Notes: generated by a model not told the origin, from the letters alone. A stretch of 32,774 nt of DNA from Candidatus Nitrosopumilus sp. (GCA_014384555.1 JACNFR010000078.1:14129-46902); one strand, 5' to 3'; counted from the first letter of the stretch, positions 1 through 9,271 are shown. Numbers and translations are program-made.

Positions 1-482
1 GGTTGTTTTGGCCAAGGCCTTGGAACCAAAACTACACTAAAACCATCAATCAATGCTTTTTGTAATTCTAATTTTTTATCTTCAATTGATGTTGTTACAT
101 GCATTGTAATTACTTTTGATTTATCAAGAGGAACTTTTGCCCTTGATGCAGCAACTTGAATTGAACTAATCCCTGGAACAATTTCAACTTTACCAAAAAT
201 TTCTATTAATCTATCTACAACTTCAGATTCTGAAAAATTTACATCTCCAGTAAATGGAATTACTAGAGTTCTATCACCAAGTTCTGGAAGAATCTTTTGA
301 TAAGAATCTTCTTGATCATTCATAGTAATTTCATAGATTTCTTTTCCCACAATCAAATCTTCAATTGTTTTTAGAGTGTACTTGTAACCAATTACCACAT
401 CACAATTTTGAATGATCTCTTTTACAATCCCTGTTACATATTTTGGAGAACCAGGCCCAACACCTACAGCGTAAACTTTCAA
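1..482 (-). CDS. cbiE: Cobalt-precorrin-7 (C5)-methyltransferase, 3' end off the window
   Basis: This is the N-terminal part of a tetrapyrrole methylase that transfers a methyl group from SAM to the corrin ring during anaerobic cobalamin synthesis. The protein opens with KVYAVGVGPGSP, the glycine-rich SAM-binding loop of the CbiE/CobL family. It continues with VVIGYKYTLKTIEDLI, a DRTLVIPFTGDVNFS segment and VEIVPGISSIQVAASR, all family blocks in the usual order. The start is a TTG two bases after the stop codon of the upstream gene at 485-976, so the two are probably co-transcribed. About 160 codons are present and the frame is open to the window edge. CbiE is more likely than another methylase of the same superfamily, but the missing C-terminus would settle it. 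Confidence 0.85.
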   Translation of the reverse strand, partial: MKVYAVGVGPGSPKYVTGIVKEIIQNCDVVIGYKYTLKTIEDLIVGKEIYEITMNDQEDSYQKILPELGDRTLVIPFTGDVNFSESEVVDRLIEIFGKVEIVPGISSIQVAASRAKVPLDKSKVITMHVTTSIEDKKLELQKALIDGFSVVLVPRPWPKQ

Positions 483-484
483 TT

Positions 485-976
485 TTATTTCGTAAATTTC
501 TGTCTGTCTTTAATATATTGCACAAAAGGCTTCCAATCTACTTTCATGTATTTTGTAGGCTCTTTTACAGGATATTTTACCCAATCTTGGGCTATTGAAT
601 ACTGAAATTTCTCATCTTTTCCATCTTTTTGATATTCTAATTGTAAGGAACTTCCCCAATCCTTTTCTGTAAAACTAATACTGGAAATATCATCAAATCC
701 TAATTCAATATTCCTATCATCTTCACAATCATTCATCAAATCTTCTTCATTATACCCATCGTGGCGAATCATTGTGTTTTTTGACTTAATGAAATTTACA
801 ACTTGTCTTTGAGTAATAGCTTTCCACCAATTCATTTTAGATTCTGTCTTATGAATAAACATCAAATGCTTGTCAGTTAATACTAGCATGCCTTCTTTTC
901 CACCAATTGAAAAGAATTTTTTAGATTCTCTCCACACTGAAACTAAATGTGCCTGAATCTTTTCTTCAGGTTTCAT
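485..976 (-). CDS. Conserved hypothetical protein, PH-like
   Basis: A 163-residue soluble protein with no signal peptide or membrane segment. Residues about 8-60 (SVWRESKKFFSIGG, MLVLTDKHLMFIHK) resemble the beta-strand pattern of PH-like domains. An acidic stretch (EEDLMNDCEDD) and a beta-rich region follow, and the end is rich in aromatic and basic residues. It lies 2 bp upstream of the cbiE start on the same strand, which suggests one transcript, but nothing in the sequence links it to cobalamin chemistry. The ATG start at 976 is well placed, with a divergent gene starting 74 bp away. Function unknown. Confidence 0.75.
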   Translation of the reverse strand: MKPEEKIQAHLVSVWRESKKFFSIGGKEGMLVLTDKHLMFIHKTESKMNWWKAITQRQVVNFIKSKNTMIRHDGYNEEDLMNDCEDDRNIELGFDDISSISFTEKDWGSSLQLEYQKDGKDEKFQYSIAQDWVKYPVKEPTKYMKVDWKPFVQYIKDRQKFTK

Positions 977-1049
977 ATTAGTTAATTTATTTGACTTTGT
1001 TAAAAATCAATACAATTAGCTTTTAAGTGAGAATTTACGGAAAAAATTA

Positions 1050-2594
1050 TTGAATAAAATATTCTTAATTATGACAATTTCATTACTTTTGATTAGTTTT
1101 ACAAATTATGGATTTGCTCAAATACAAATGCAACAAACTCACATTGAAAATCCTTTAGTTGTATTAGATACTAATCTTGGAAAAATTACTATAGAATTTT
1201 TTTATGATGATGCACCAAATCATGTTGAAAATTTCATTAAATTAACTCAATCAGGATTTTATGATGGTGTCATTTTTCATAGAATAATTCCTGGATTTAT
1301 GATTCAAGGTGGGGATCCTAATACAATTGATGGTGATCCAAGTTCTTGGGGAACTGGTGGTCCTTCTACAAATGTAGATGCTGAATTTAATACAATTAAA
1401 CATAATCGTGGGATTGTTTCCATGGCAAGATCAGCTGATCCTAACAGTGCTGGCTCACAATTTTTCATTGTTCACGCTGATTCAAATTTCCTTGATGAAC
1501 AATACACTGTATTTGGTAGAATTGTAACTGAAGAAAGTTTTGAAACGCTAGATAAAATTGCATCAGTAGAAACAGGTAGTAAAGACAATCCATTAGAACC
1601 TGAACAAGTAAAAATTACAAGAGCTATTGTAGTTGATCCATCTGAAATTTCTGATCTTCTTGAATTAGGAGAACCAGAACGTACTGAATCAATCATAACC
1701 CCTTCAACTGGTAATCAAAAATATGAAAGTACTGAGCATGAAATAGGATTTAGTGTACCTGAAGGATGGTTATTACAAACTCCAGATAAAACAGAGGCAA
1801 ATGCTCCTGATGTAGTTGCAGTTGGACCTAAAACAGGAATAATGAATCCTGTAATATCATTAACAGTACAAGAAACTAATCAAAGAACTTTAGATGAACT
1901 TATTTTGGAAAAAATAGAGTTAATCAATCCAGCAGTTGATGAAGGGAGTCTAAAAATTATTTCACAAGAAAAAATGATCGTTAATGGATATGATGCATAT
2001 GTGATTAATGCACAAGCAGATTTTACAGCCAATGGAGAAAGTTTTGATGTACAATTTAAAGAAGTTATGATTTATGATACTGAAAAGTTCTATTCTCTTG
2101 CATATAGTAATGAATTAAACAATTTTGAATCTCAACTTCCAAGATTTGAAGAAACAATAGATTCCTTTGAAATATTATCTAATGATGCTACAAACAATGA
2201 AACAAACAATCAAACATCAACTGAGGAAGGGGGTGGATGTCTAATAGCAACTGCAACCTTTGGCTCAGAACTTGCTCCCCAAGTACAACAATTAAGAGAA
2301 ATTAGAGATAACACCATTTTATCAACAGAGTCTGGAATTGCTTTCATGAGTGGATTTAACCAATTCTATTACTCATTTTCACCTACAATTGCTGATTTGG
2401 AACGTGAAAATCCCGTATTCAAAGAATTTGTAAAAATCTCAATTACTCCAATGTTATCTACATTGTCAATTCTAAATTACGCAGATATTAACTCTGAAAC
2501 AGAAATGTTATCTTTTGGCATTGGAATTATTTTGATGAATGTTGGAATGTATTTTGCAGCACCTGCAATAATTATCTACAAAATTAGAAAATAG
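1050..2594 (+). CDS. Secreted cyclophilin-type peptidyl-prolyl isomerase with CFI-box C-terminus
   Basis: A 514-residue exported protein that should catalyse cis-trans isomerisation of proline peptide bonds outside the membrane. Residues 1-24 are a signal peptide ending GFAQ. Residues about 35-195 are a cyclophilin domain with the core FHRIIPGFMIQGGDP (76-90) and SAGSQFFIVH (133-142). Residues about 225-375 form a second beta-rich domain resembling PsbP-like folds. From about 393 comes GGGCLIATATFGSELAP, the cysteine-containing CFI-box domain found at the C-terminus of many thaumarchaeal exported proteins, and the chain ends in a hydrophobic helix followed by KIRK. The frame opens at a TTG at 1050; an ATG at 1071 would still leave a usable signal peptide. 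It is convergent with the NADH dehydrogenase gene, 14 bp away. Confidence 0.9.
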   Translation: MNKIFLIMTISLLLISFTNYGFAQIQMQQTHIENPLVVLDTNLGKITIEFFYDDAPNHVENFIKLTQSGFYDGVIFHRIIPGFMIQGGDPNTIDGDPSSWGTGGPSTNVDAEFNTIKHNRGIVSMARSADPNSAGSQFFIVHADSNFLDEQYTVFGRIVTEESFETLDKIASVETGSKDNPLEPEQVKITRAIVVDPSEISDLLELGEPERTESIITPSTGNQKYESTEHEIGFSVPEGWLLQTPDKTEANAPDVVAVGPKTGIMNPVISLTVQETNQRTLDELILEKIELINPAVDEGSLKIISQEKMIVNGYDAYVINAQADFTANGESFDVQFKEVMIYDTEKFYSLAYSNELNNFESQLPRFEETIDSFEILSNDATNNETNNQTSTEEGGGCLIATATFGSELAPQVQQLREIRDNTILSTESGIAFMSGFNQFYYSFSPTIADLERENPVFKEFVKISITPMLSTLSILNYADINSETEMLSFGIGIILMNVGMYFAAPAIIIYKIRK

Positions 2595-2608
2595 AATATA
2601 TTCTCTTT

Positions 2609-3982
2609 TTACCAAACATCATCTACTTCATCGAGTAGTTTGTATTCTTTCTCAGTTTCACGTTTCATTAATTTTAGTCTAGAGATATCTCTATCAAAGA
2701 ACAAATCTATAACCCAGTCAAGAAATATACGAGTTTTTTTATCAAAGGTTGTAATTTTTGAGAGGTATACGTTTCTCCAAATTAACCAAGCCCAAAATCC
2801 TGAAATATTCATTCCCAAAAATGTAGCAATTCCTGATCTTTTTCCAATAATTGCCATTTGTCCCTTGGAATGATAAACGAATTTTTCTTTTTTAGAATTT
2901 TTGATTAATGAAATCAAATTTTTAGCTGCAATCTTTGCTTGAGCTTCTGCAATTTGAGCAGTTGGCGGTAATGGTCTTTCTGTTTCAGGGTCTATGTGTA
3001 ATGCACAATCTCCAATTGCAAATACTCCAGGAAAATCTGAAACTTCAAGATAATCATTTACAATTACTTTTCCTTTTTCAGTTTTGAACATAGATCTCTT
3101 AATTGTATTAACTGGTGTAACTCCTGCAGTCCAAATCAAAGTTTTTGTAACTATTGAATCAATTTTAGATGTATCAATAGAGTCTTTTGGATTTTCGTCT
3201 AATGATTTGATAGTAACTTCATTTCCATCAAAACTAGTAACTGCTGTTTTTAATCTAATGTCAATTCCTCTTTCTACCATTTTGTCTTTTGCAAAATCAG
3301 CTAATTTCTGATTAAATCCAGGTAAAATCATTCCTAAAGCTTCTAGCACAATAACTTTGAGATCTGATTTCTGAATTGTAGGATAATATTTTCTTGCATC
3401 CAATAAAAGATCCATTAATTCTCCTGCAGTTTCAATTCCTGCAAATCCTCCTCCTACAATAACGAAATTCAAAAAACTTTTTCTTAGTATTGGATTAGTT
3501 TCATTTTCTGCTTGTTCAAGCATATCGATGACTCTATTTCTCAACATAACAGCATCATTGAGTGTCTTCATGGTGTATGCATTCTTTTCAACATCAGCCA
3601 TTCCAAAAAAGTTAGTTTCACTACCGAGTGCAACAACTAGAAAATCATAATGTATTGAAATTCCTCTTTTATCTCCTGTTCCCCATAATGTTACAATTTT
3701 CCCATAAGGATCCACATTTTTGACTCTGCCCTCATAAAATTTTGTTTTTTTACAAACGGTTCTAATTGGTAAAACAATATGTCTGGTTTCAATCATTCCA
3801 GAGGCTACCTGTGGGAGCATTGGTGTGAATAATAGAAAATTATCTTCACTAACCATTACCAATTCAGTTTCAGGATCATTACCAAATTCTTTTTCTAACT
3901 GTCTGGCACATTCTACACCAGCAAATCCTCCTCCTAAAATCACAATTTTTTTCTTATTTCTTGCCAATCGTGACCTTCCCAC
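2609..3982 (-). CDS. ndh: Type II NADH dehydrogenase (FAD/NAD(P)-dependent oxidoreductase)
   Basis: A 457-residue flavoprotein of the NDH-2 family, which passes electrons from NADH to quinone without pumping protons and sits peripherally on the inner membrane face. The FAD dinucleotide fold is GGGFAG at 17-22, the NAD fold GGGFAG at 177-182, and the second FAD contact is FAIGDCA at 321-327. IWTAGVTP (283-290) and TAQIAEAQ (341-348) are characteristic of NDH-2. The C-terminal part contains FWAWLIWRNVYLSK, the hydrophobic and aromatic segment used for membrane attachment. The frame opens at a GTG (3982) and a TTG five codons later is possible. It is downstream of the ACT-domain gene on the same strand. 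A sulfide:quinone reductase would need conserved redox cysteines, which I do not see. Confidence 0.9.
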   Translation of the reverse strand: MGRSRLARNKKKIVILGGGFAGVECARQLEKEFGNDPETELVMVSEDNFLLFTPMLPQVASGMIETRHIVLPIRTVCKKTKFYEGRVKNVDPYGKIVTLWGTGDKRGISIHYDFLVVALGSETNFFGMADVEKNAYTMKTLNDAVMLRNRVIDMLEQAENETNPILRKSFLNFVIVGGGFAGIETAGELMDLLLDARKYYPTIQKSDLKVIVLEALGMILPGFNQKLADFAKDKMVERGIDIRLKTAVTSFDGNEVTIKSLDENPKDSIDTSKIDSIVTKTLIWTAGVTPVNTIKRSMFKTEKGKVIVNDYLEVSDFPGVFAIGDCALHIDPETERPLPPTAQIAEAQAKIAAKNLISLIKNSKKEKFVYHSKGQMAIIGKRSGIATFLGMNISGFWAWLIWRNVYLSKITTFDKKTRIFLDWVIDLFFDRDISRLKLMKRETEKEYKLLDEVDDVW

Positions 3983-4036
3983 AATTTAGGTGAATATATG
4001 CTATCAGAATATTTTTCATAAAAATTACTAATATTC

Positions 4037-4702
4037 TTAGGTTCTCATGATATCTGAATGTAAAATATCATAGGCCCTTGATGAATCTCTTTCATTTAGA
4101 ATTATTGTGATGTTATCCTGACTGAAAAATGCATTTACCAATTCTACTCCATTTGCATGTAATACTTCAGCTACATAGGATACTACATCTGATTGATTTT
4201 GTGAGTTGGGGATTGAAATTCTAATCTTTGCAAGACCCGTGCTAAACATATCGTCATTTTCTGGCACATTTCTAAAAATCTGTCTTATATCTTCCAAATC
4301 CTCTGCTAAAAATCTAAACGAATCAGACATCCTAAAAAAATCATAATTGTTAGTTATTTTGGAGAATTTATCCAAAATTACCATAGGATCCATTTCGCTT
4401 GAATCCTTTACTGAAAACTTGACATCCATTATTCCGTCAGTTAAAGCCAATCTGGCATTTTTCAAAACTGATTCTTCTTTAATCTCATCTTTGATTTCAA
4501 ACGAATCAGCAAATCTTTTGATTGCAACAACCACAGTATTGAGATTAACAGAGTTTCCTAGAATTTTTTCAATATCTGGTTGAATCTTTACTGCCAAAGC
4601 TGTATAGTTGATCAAATCCATCTTCATACAATCGTAAATTGAGCGATTTCTGGTGATGATTTCTCTTACAACTTCAGGTATGGACACATTTGTAGTCCTC
4701 AT
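4037..4702 (-). CDS. ACT-domain protein, conserved hypothetical
   Basis: A 221-residue soluble protein. The first 140 residues are mostly helical (VREIITRNRSIYDCMKMD, ILGNSVNLNTVVVAIKRF) and resemble a small DNA-binding or dimerisation unit. Residues about 154-218 follow the beta-alpha-beta pattern of an ACT domain (AKIRISIP, VVSYVAEVLHANGVELVNAF, NITIILNERDSSRAYDIL), similar to the regulatory end of aspartate kinases but without any kinase part. ACT domains usually bind amino acids, so a ligand-sensing role is an inference. The ATG at 4702 begins a gene divergent from hsp20, with about 100 bp shared upstream. No specific function can be given. Confidence 0.75.
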   Translation of the reverse strand: MRTTNVSIPEVVREIITRNRSIYDCMKMDLINYTALAVKIQPDIEKILGNSVNLNTVVVAIKRFADSFEIKDEIKEESVLKNARLALTDGIMDVKFSVKDSSEMDPMVILDKFSKITNNYDFFRMSDSFRFLAEDLEDIRQIFRNVPENDDMFSTGLAKIRISIPNSQNQSDVVSYVAEVLHANGVELVNAFFSQDNITIILNERDSSRAYDILHSDIMRT

Positions 4703-4767
4703 TAAGACTATTATATTATGTCAGTTATAAGAGGATTATGTAAGAAATCAAAGAAATATCAATAATC

Positions 4768-4793
4768 TTTATATAATGTCATGTATATTACAT
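4768..4793 (+). promoter_or_regulatory. hsp20 promoter: TATA box plus palindrome
   Basis: TTTATATA at 4768-4775 is a strong archaeal TATA box whose expected transcription start falls near 4797, giving a leader of about 10 nt before the ATG at 4807. Immediately downstream, ATGTA-TAT-TACAT at 4781-4793 is a perfect 5-bp inverted repeat lying between the TATA box and the start site. A repressor bound there would block polymerase recruitment, as archaeal heat-shock repressors do; which protein binds is unknown. Confidence 0.6.
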
Positions 4794-4806
4794 ATAGTAG
4801 ATAAAT

Positions 4807-5307
4807 ATGACAAACTTCTTTGATAGTGAATTTGATAGAATCTTCAAAAAAATGTCAAGCTCTTTTTTTGATATAGATGACGTTTTTGAGGAATTCAAGG
4901 GAAATGGTTCTGAATCAGGTCCATATTATTATGGTTATACAATGACCGTTGGTCCTGATGGAAAACCTGTTGTAAATGAATTTGGAAATGCCAGATCAGG
5001 CCTTGCTCCAATTTCTGATACACGAGAACCACTTGTTGACACAATTGTCGACGAAAAAGAAAAAGTAGTAAAACTCATAGCTGAAATGCCAGGAGTTGAA
5101 AAATCTGACGTCAAAATTGTTGTTGAAAACAAGACAGTAGATCTTTCAGCAGAACATGGTGACAAAAAATATCATGTAAAAGTTCCAGTCCAACACAAAG
5201 TTGTTGAAGACTCTGCAAAAGCTTCTTACAAAAATGGAGTTTTGCAAATCGTCTTTAAATTGGCTGAAGAAGAAAAGCTAAAAGGCAAAACGGTGGAGGT
5301 TGAATAA
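4807..5307 (+). CDS. hsp20: Small heat-shock protein, Hsp20/alpha-crystallin family
   Basis: A 166-residue ATP-independent chaperone that holds unfolding proteins. Residues about 75-166 are the alpha-crystallin domain: EPLVDTIVDEKEKVVKLIAEMPGVEKSDVKI, then a beta sandwich ending in YKNGVLQIVFKLAE, the family's conserved A-x-x-x-NGVL type motif. The N-terminal arm is rich in phenylalanine (FFDSEFDRIF, SSSFFDIDDVF), as expected for substrate binding. The C-terminus ends in VEVE, a possible weak form of the usual I-x-I anchor. The cdc48 gene starts 28 bp downstream, so a chaperone feeding a AAA unfoldase from one transcript is plausible. Confidence 0.92.
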   Translation: MTNFFDSEFDRIFKKMSSSFFDIDDVFEEFKGNGSESGPYYYGYTMTVGPDGKPVVNEFGNARSGLAPISDTREPLVDTIVDEKEKVVKLIAEMPGVEKSDVKIVVENKTVDLSAEHGDKKYHVKVPVQHKVVEDSAKASYKNGVLQIVFKLAEEEKLKGKTVEVE

Positions 5308-5334
5308 ACCCCTCTTTATTTTTGAGGTAATGAT

Positions 5335-7476
5335 ATGAGTGAAATAATTTTAAAAATTGAAGAAAGTCCACAACAACATGTTGGAAGAGGTAGAGCTATA
5401 ATTGATCCTAAAATTATTGAGGATCAAAAATGGAATTCTGGACAAATACTTGAACTAACATACAACAAAAAAACACATGTAAAACTTTGGCCAGGTGCAC
5501 CTGAAGAATATGGTTCAGGTATTATCAAAATTGATGGCATGACAAGACAAAATATTGGAGCTGGAATTGGTGATAAAATTTCACTAAAAACAGTTGAAGC
5601 TGTAAATGCTGAACAAATTGTTTTGTCTCCAACTGAAAAGATTGCTGCAGAAGGACTGCAAGAATACATGATTTACAACTATCTTAATCATGTATTTACA
5701 ACAGGAGATTCAGTATCTCTTAACACACAGATGGGCGGTAGAGTCCAATTTATTGTGACAAGTACTAAACCATCAAAACCTGTTTTAGTAACAGAAAATA
5801 CACTATTCAAACTTGGAGCAATGACCAAAGCAGTTGATTCATCTATACCAAGAATCACATATGATGAACTTGGAGGCCTAAAAAATGAAGTACAAAAAAT
5901 TCGTGAAATGGTAGAATTGCCAATGAGACATCCTGAATTGTTTGAAAAAATAGGCGTGGAAGCACCAAAAGGTGTACTTTTGTATGGTCCTCCAGGAACC
6001 GGTAAGACGCTACTAGCAAAGGCAGTAGCAGGAGAAACAAATGCTCACTTTATCTCGTTAAGTGGACCTGAAATAATGGGCAAACATTATGGAGAAAGTG
6101 AAGAGAGAATTAGAGAAATCTTTACTCAAGCCGAAGAAAATGCTCCTAGCATAATTTTCATTGATGAGATTGACTCGATTGCTCCAAAAAGAGATGAAGT
6201 TTCAGGTGAGTTGGAGAAAAGAATTGTTTCACAATTGTTAACTCTAATGGATGGAATGAAATCTAGAGGTAAAGTTGTAGTAATTGCAGCTACCAATAGA
6301 CCAGACTCAATTGATCCTGCACTTAGAAGACCAGGTAGATTTGATAGAGAAATTGAAATCGGAATCCCTGATGATGAAGGAAGATTTGACATTCTTTCAA
6401 TTCATACACGTGGTATGCCAATTGATGAAAATGTAGATCTAAAACAAATCTCAAAAACTACACATGGATTTGTAGGAGCTGATTTAGAAGTATTATCTAA
6501 AGAAGCTGCAATGAAATCTCTTCGTAGAATTCTTCCTGAGATTGACTATGATGATGAAAAAATTTCATCAGAGATACTTGAAAAAATTCAAATCACCAGT
6601 GATGACTTTAGAGATGCTCTAAAGGAAGTAAGTCCTAGTGCACTCAGAGAAGTCCAAGTCCAAGTTCCAAATGTAAGTTGGGATGATGTTGGTGGATTAG
6701 ATGATCTAAAAGAAGAACTCAAAGAAGCTGTTGAATGGCCAATGAAATACAAGGATGCATATGATTATGTCGATGTAGAAGCACCAAAAGGAATTCTATT
6801 ACATGGTCCTCCAGGAACTGGTAAGACAATGATAGCAAAAGCTCTTGCAAAAATGACAGAGTCTAACTTTATCAGCATCAAGGGTCCTGAATTACTCTCA
6901 AAATGGGTAGGAGAATCCGAAAAAGGAGTTAGAGAAATATTCAGAAAGGCACGACAAGCAGCTCCATGTATCATATTTCTAGATGAAGTTGATGCACTTG
7001 TTCCTAGAAGAGGAAGTGGAGGCTCTGATTCACATGTCACAGAAAATGTGGTATCTCAAATCCTAACAGAAATTGATGGATTAGAAGAACTAAACAACGT
7101 GTTGATAATTGGTGCAACAAACCGATTAGACATTGTTGATGAAGCACTTCTCAGACCAGGCAGATTTGATAGAATCATCAAAGTTCCAAATCCTGATGAA
7201 AAAGGAAGACTGCATATCTTTGAGATTCATACAAAGAAAAAGCCTCTTGACAGCGATGTAAAAATCTCAGAAATTGTAAAAATTACTGATGACTTTAGCG
7301 GCGCTGAAATTGCAGCAGTCACAAACAGAGCAGCTATCGCAGCTTTGAAGAGATACGTTTCAGGCAAGTCAAAGAATGTCAAGGAGATCAAGATTACGCA
7401 ACAAGATCTAATTGATGCTGTGGATAAGGTAAAGCCTCGAAAGAAAGAGGCACCTATTCCTCAATCCATAAAATAG
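5335..7476 (+). CDS. cdc48: Cdc48/p97 (VCP-like) AAA ATPase
   Basis: A 713-residue double-ring AAA unfoldase that extracts and unfolds proteins, probably for the proteasome. The N-terminal double-psi barrel and adaptor domain (1-180) includes GRGRAIIDP and a [18 protein letters not shown] segment. D1 has Walker A GPPGTGKT at 218-225 and Walker [16 protein letters not shown]2 has Walker A GPPGTGKT at 491-498 and Walker [15 protein letters not shown]. Both domains have arginine fingers in the pattern R-x-G-R-F-D-R. Length is slightly below eukaryotic p97, mainly in the tail. It shares the hsp20 promoter region and is followed 30 bp later by a small gene of the same orientation. Confidence 0.97.
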   Translation: MSEIILKIEESPQQHVGRGRAIIDPKIIEDQKWNSGQILELTYNKKTHVKLWPGAPEEYGSGIIKIDGMTRQNIGAGIGDKISLKTVEAVNAEQIVLSPTEKIAAEGLQEYMIYNYLNHVFTTGDSVSLNTQMGGRVQFIVTSTKPSKPVLVTENTLFKLGAMTKAVDSSIPRITYDELGGLKNEVQKIREMVELPMRHPELFEKIGVEAPKGVLLYGPPGTGKTLLAKAVAGETNAHFISLSGPEIMGKHYGESEERIREIFTQAEENAPSIIFIDEIDSIAPKRDEVSGELEKRIVSQLLTLMDGMKSRGKVVVIAATNRPDSIDPALRRPGRFDREIEIGIPDDEGRFDILSIHTRGMPIDENVDLKQISKTTHGFVGADLEVLSKEAAMKSLRRILPEIDYDDEKISSEILEKIQITSDDFRDALKEVSPSALREVQVQVPNVSWDDVGGLDDLKEELKEAVEWPMKYKDAYDYVDVEAPKGILLHGPPGTGKTMIAKALAKMTESNFISIKGPELLSKWVGESEKGVREIFRKARQAAPCIIFLDEVDALVPRRGSGGSDSHVTENVVSQILTEIDGLEELNNVLIIGATNRLDIVDEALLRPGRFDRIIKVPNPDEKGRLHIFEIHTKKKPLDSDVKISEIVKITDDFSGAEIAAVTNRAAIAALKRYVSGKSKNVKEIKITQQDLIDAVDKVKPRKKEAPIPQSIK

Positions 7477-7506
7477 TCTAAATACTAAGGGAAATGACGA
7501 ATAATC

Positions 7507-7725
7507 ATGAAACTCTATCTTGACTTTGAACCTTGCAAAGAATGCAACACAATGATGACTGAGTTGAGTAGTCCTGAAATGTTATTTGCTGATGATAAAA
7601 CTAGAGCAGATGAATCAGCAAAGTTTCTCAGACATTTAACATACAATCACAACGAAGTGGTTCAAGCTGTAATGGAAGATCTTCCAAAACAAAAAAGAGA
7701 CCAAGAACCTGATTTCTACAAGTAA
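7507..7725 (+). CDS. Small conserved hypothetical protein
   Basis: A 72-residue acidic, mostly helical soluble protein. It contains a single CKEC pair near the N-terminus (FEPCKECNTMM) and a histidine-containing helix (FLRHLTYNHNEVVQAV); together C-x2-C and H-x4-H could bind one metal ion, though this is inference. It starts 30 bp after cdc48 on the same strand and may be the last gene of the hsp20-cdc48 transcript, so a link with protein quality control is possible. No family recognised. Confidence 0.7.
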   Translation: MKLYLDFEPCKECNTMMTELSSPEMLFADDKTRADESAKFLRHLTYNHNEVVQAVMEDLPKQKRDQEPDFYK

Positions 7726-7799
7726 TTCTTTTTTATTCTTAGAAATCAGTAATTATATTCATATACAAAACTGTCGTAAGATTTTTGTGAAATTTTAAG

Positions 7800-8237
7800 A
7801 TGAAATCTATTTTTATTTTTACTATAATTGCTCTATTTGCATCTGTTAGTTTTTTACAAATTACATTGGCATCTGAAACAGAACAAGAACCACAACCGCC
7901 ACAAATTCCTGAACCTAGTCCTTCTCCAGAACCAATTAGAATGCCAGATCCTATACCTGCTCCAAATCCTTTTCCAGAAGAACCTGATTCAGAAAAAGTA
8001 AAACGATTAACTGAAGAAAATGATAAACTAAAACAACAAAATAGTGATTTACATAGTCAAATATCTACTCTGAAAAATGATAAATCAAGATTACAAGCAG
8101 AAATTTCAGAACTTGATAATTCCATAGAAAATCTCAAAGAAATTACATTAGAACAAATTCGTGTAATTATGGATTTGGTAAATCAATTAAAAGAAATAAT
8201 ATCTGAAAAAATATTTTCTCCTACAATAAAATTGTAG
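7800..8237 (+). CDS. Exported proline-rich coiled-coil protein
   Basis: A 145-residue protein with a signal peptide (residues 1-25, hydrophobic, ending TLASE). A linker of repeated proline pairs follows at about 30-62 (PEPSPSPEP, PDPIPAPNPFPEEP). Residues 65-135 are a continuous coiled coil (KRLTEENDKLKQQNSDLHSQ and onward). The layout suggests a surface-anchored stalk with the coil projecting outwards, but no anchor beyond the N-terminal segment is visible. Its own upstream AT-rich region (7741-7799) contains TATA-like stretches. Convergent with the TFB gene; 15 bp separate the stops. Function unknown. Confidence 0.72.
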   Translation: MKSIFIFTIIALFASVSFLQITLASETEQEPQPPQIPEPSPSPEPIRMPDPIPAPNPFPEEPDSEKVKRLTEENDKLKQQNSDLHSQISTLKNDKSRLQAEISELDNSIENLKEITLEQIRVIMDLVNQLKEIISEKIFSPTIKL

Positions 8238-8252
8238 GATTTTTGGGTTTAT

Positions 8253-9173
8253 CTACTCAATTAGCTTTAACGTCTTCTTAATCAAGACAGCTCTGTTCCT
8301 GATGGTGACATCGCTTACTCCAGATTCTACTGAAAATTTCTTTTGACTGATTTTCTCCCCATTCATCATACATGAAATGTACAGTGATGCAGCAGCTTGT
8401 GCTACAGGGTGTTTTCCAGCAGTGATCTGTTCTTTTTCACATCGTCTTAGTATCTCAAATGCATCTCGTTTTGTTTTTTCTTTTAGATTCATGTTGTTTG
8501 AGATTTTTGAGATAAACGAAGTGGTATCATACTGATTAAGATTCAATTCAAGCTTTTTGATTATGGTTCTCAAATCTCGGGAAAGTATTCTTCTTTCTAC
8601 ATTTCCAGCCTCTGCAATATCGTTTAAAGTTCTTGGAATGTTGTTTTCTCTACATGCTGCATACAGTGAGGCTGAAATCAACGAAGCCATTGTTCTTCCT
8701 CTGGTTAGTTTTGCATTAACCACTTTTCTGTAAATATAGGCAGCATTTTCTACAACATTGTCTGAGATTCCTAACTTTGTTTTCATTCCATGAAGCAATG
8801 TGAATGCCTTGCTTAAACTGGCAGTCTTTCTTGATTTGCTTCTTTGATCCCATGTTCGTAATCTGTTAAACTCGTATTTTGTTTTGCTAGATAATGTCTT
8901 TCCAGTAGAATCTTTATTCGTGCCAATTACAGTTGATAATCCTCTATCATTCATTGTTAGTGATGAAGCAGGACCTGTTCTTGACATTTTCATAAAGTTT
9001 TCCGAAGTGTAACCGTTGTTTTCATATGATGCGTCAGCCATATTTTGCAATAGGATAAGACCGCAACCCCCACAAACAATTTCTCCTCTTTCAGAATCTG
9101 TAATTGCAGGGTAGGTTTTGCAAGTATCAAGTCGACACTTTACATCATAATCGTTTGAATAATTTTCTACCAC
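8253..9173 (-). CDS. tfb: Transcription initiation factor TFB, divergent paralogue
   Basis: A 306-residue TFIIB homologue that would recruit RNA polymerase to TBP-bound promoters. The N-terminal zinc ribbon uses C13-x4-C18 and C34-x2-C37, so the first pair has a wider spacing than the usual C-x2-C. The region after it lacks the GPEWR-type motif present in the second TFB of this window and reads NNGYTSENFMKMSRTGPASSLT instead. Two cyclin folds follow (about 105-200 and 205-305) with TRGRTMASLISASLYAACRE and HPVAQAAASLYISC. The C-terminal VSDVTIRNR helix for BRE contact is intact. These archaea carry many TFBs, so specialised promoter use is likely. Confidence 0.9.
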   Translation of the reverse strand: MVENYSNDYDVKCRLDTCKTYPAITDSERGEIVCGGCGLILLQNMADASYENNGYTSENFMKMSRTGPASSLTMNDRGLSTVIGTNKDSTGKTLSSKTKYEFNRLRTWDQRSKSRKTASLSKAFTLLHGMKTKLGISDNVVENAAYIYRKVVNAKLTRGRTMASLISASLYAACRENNIPRTLNDIAEAGNVERRILSRDLRTIIKKLELNLNQYDTTSFISKISNNMNLKEKTKRDAFEILRRCEKEQITAGKHPVAQAAASLYISCMMNGEKISQKKFSVESGVSDVTIRNRAVLIKKTLKLIE

Positions 9174-9253
9174 TAGTGATTACTATATGTGATTATAAAA
9201 TAAAAGCAATATGATTCAGGTAATTTAAGATTCAAAACTTTACTTTGCAAACT

Positions 9254-9271
9254 AAAACTTCCTGAAGTTTT
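9254..9271. promoter_or_regulatory. 18-bp inverted repeat upstream of the divergent TFB gene
   Basis: AAAACTTC-CT-GAAGTTTT is a perfect 8-bp inverted repeat with a 2-bp centre, 81 bp upstream of the TFB start at 9173 and 76 bp downstream of the DUF1059-type gene stop. It could be an operator for the TFB gene. As an RNA its 2-nt loop would be too tight, so a terminator hairpin is less likely. The rest of 9174-9346 is AT-rich and holds a second inverted repeat TACAAT-ACAC-ATTGTA at 9298-9313; no gene is seen. Confidence 0.35.

Noticed and set aside
6126-7040. Long open frames on the strand opposite cdc48
   Set aside because: They mirror the codon structure of a highly conserved gene and encode no recognisable domain; shadows.
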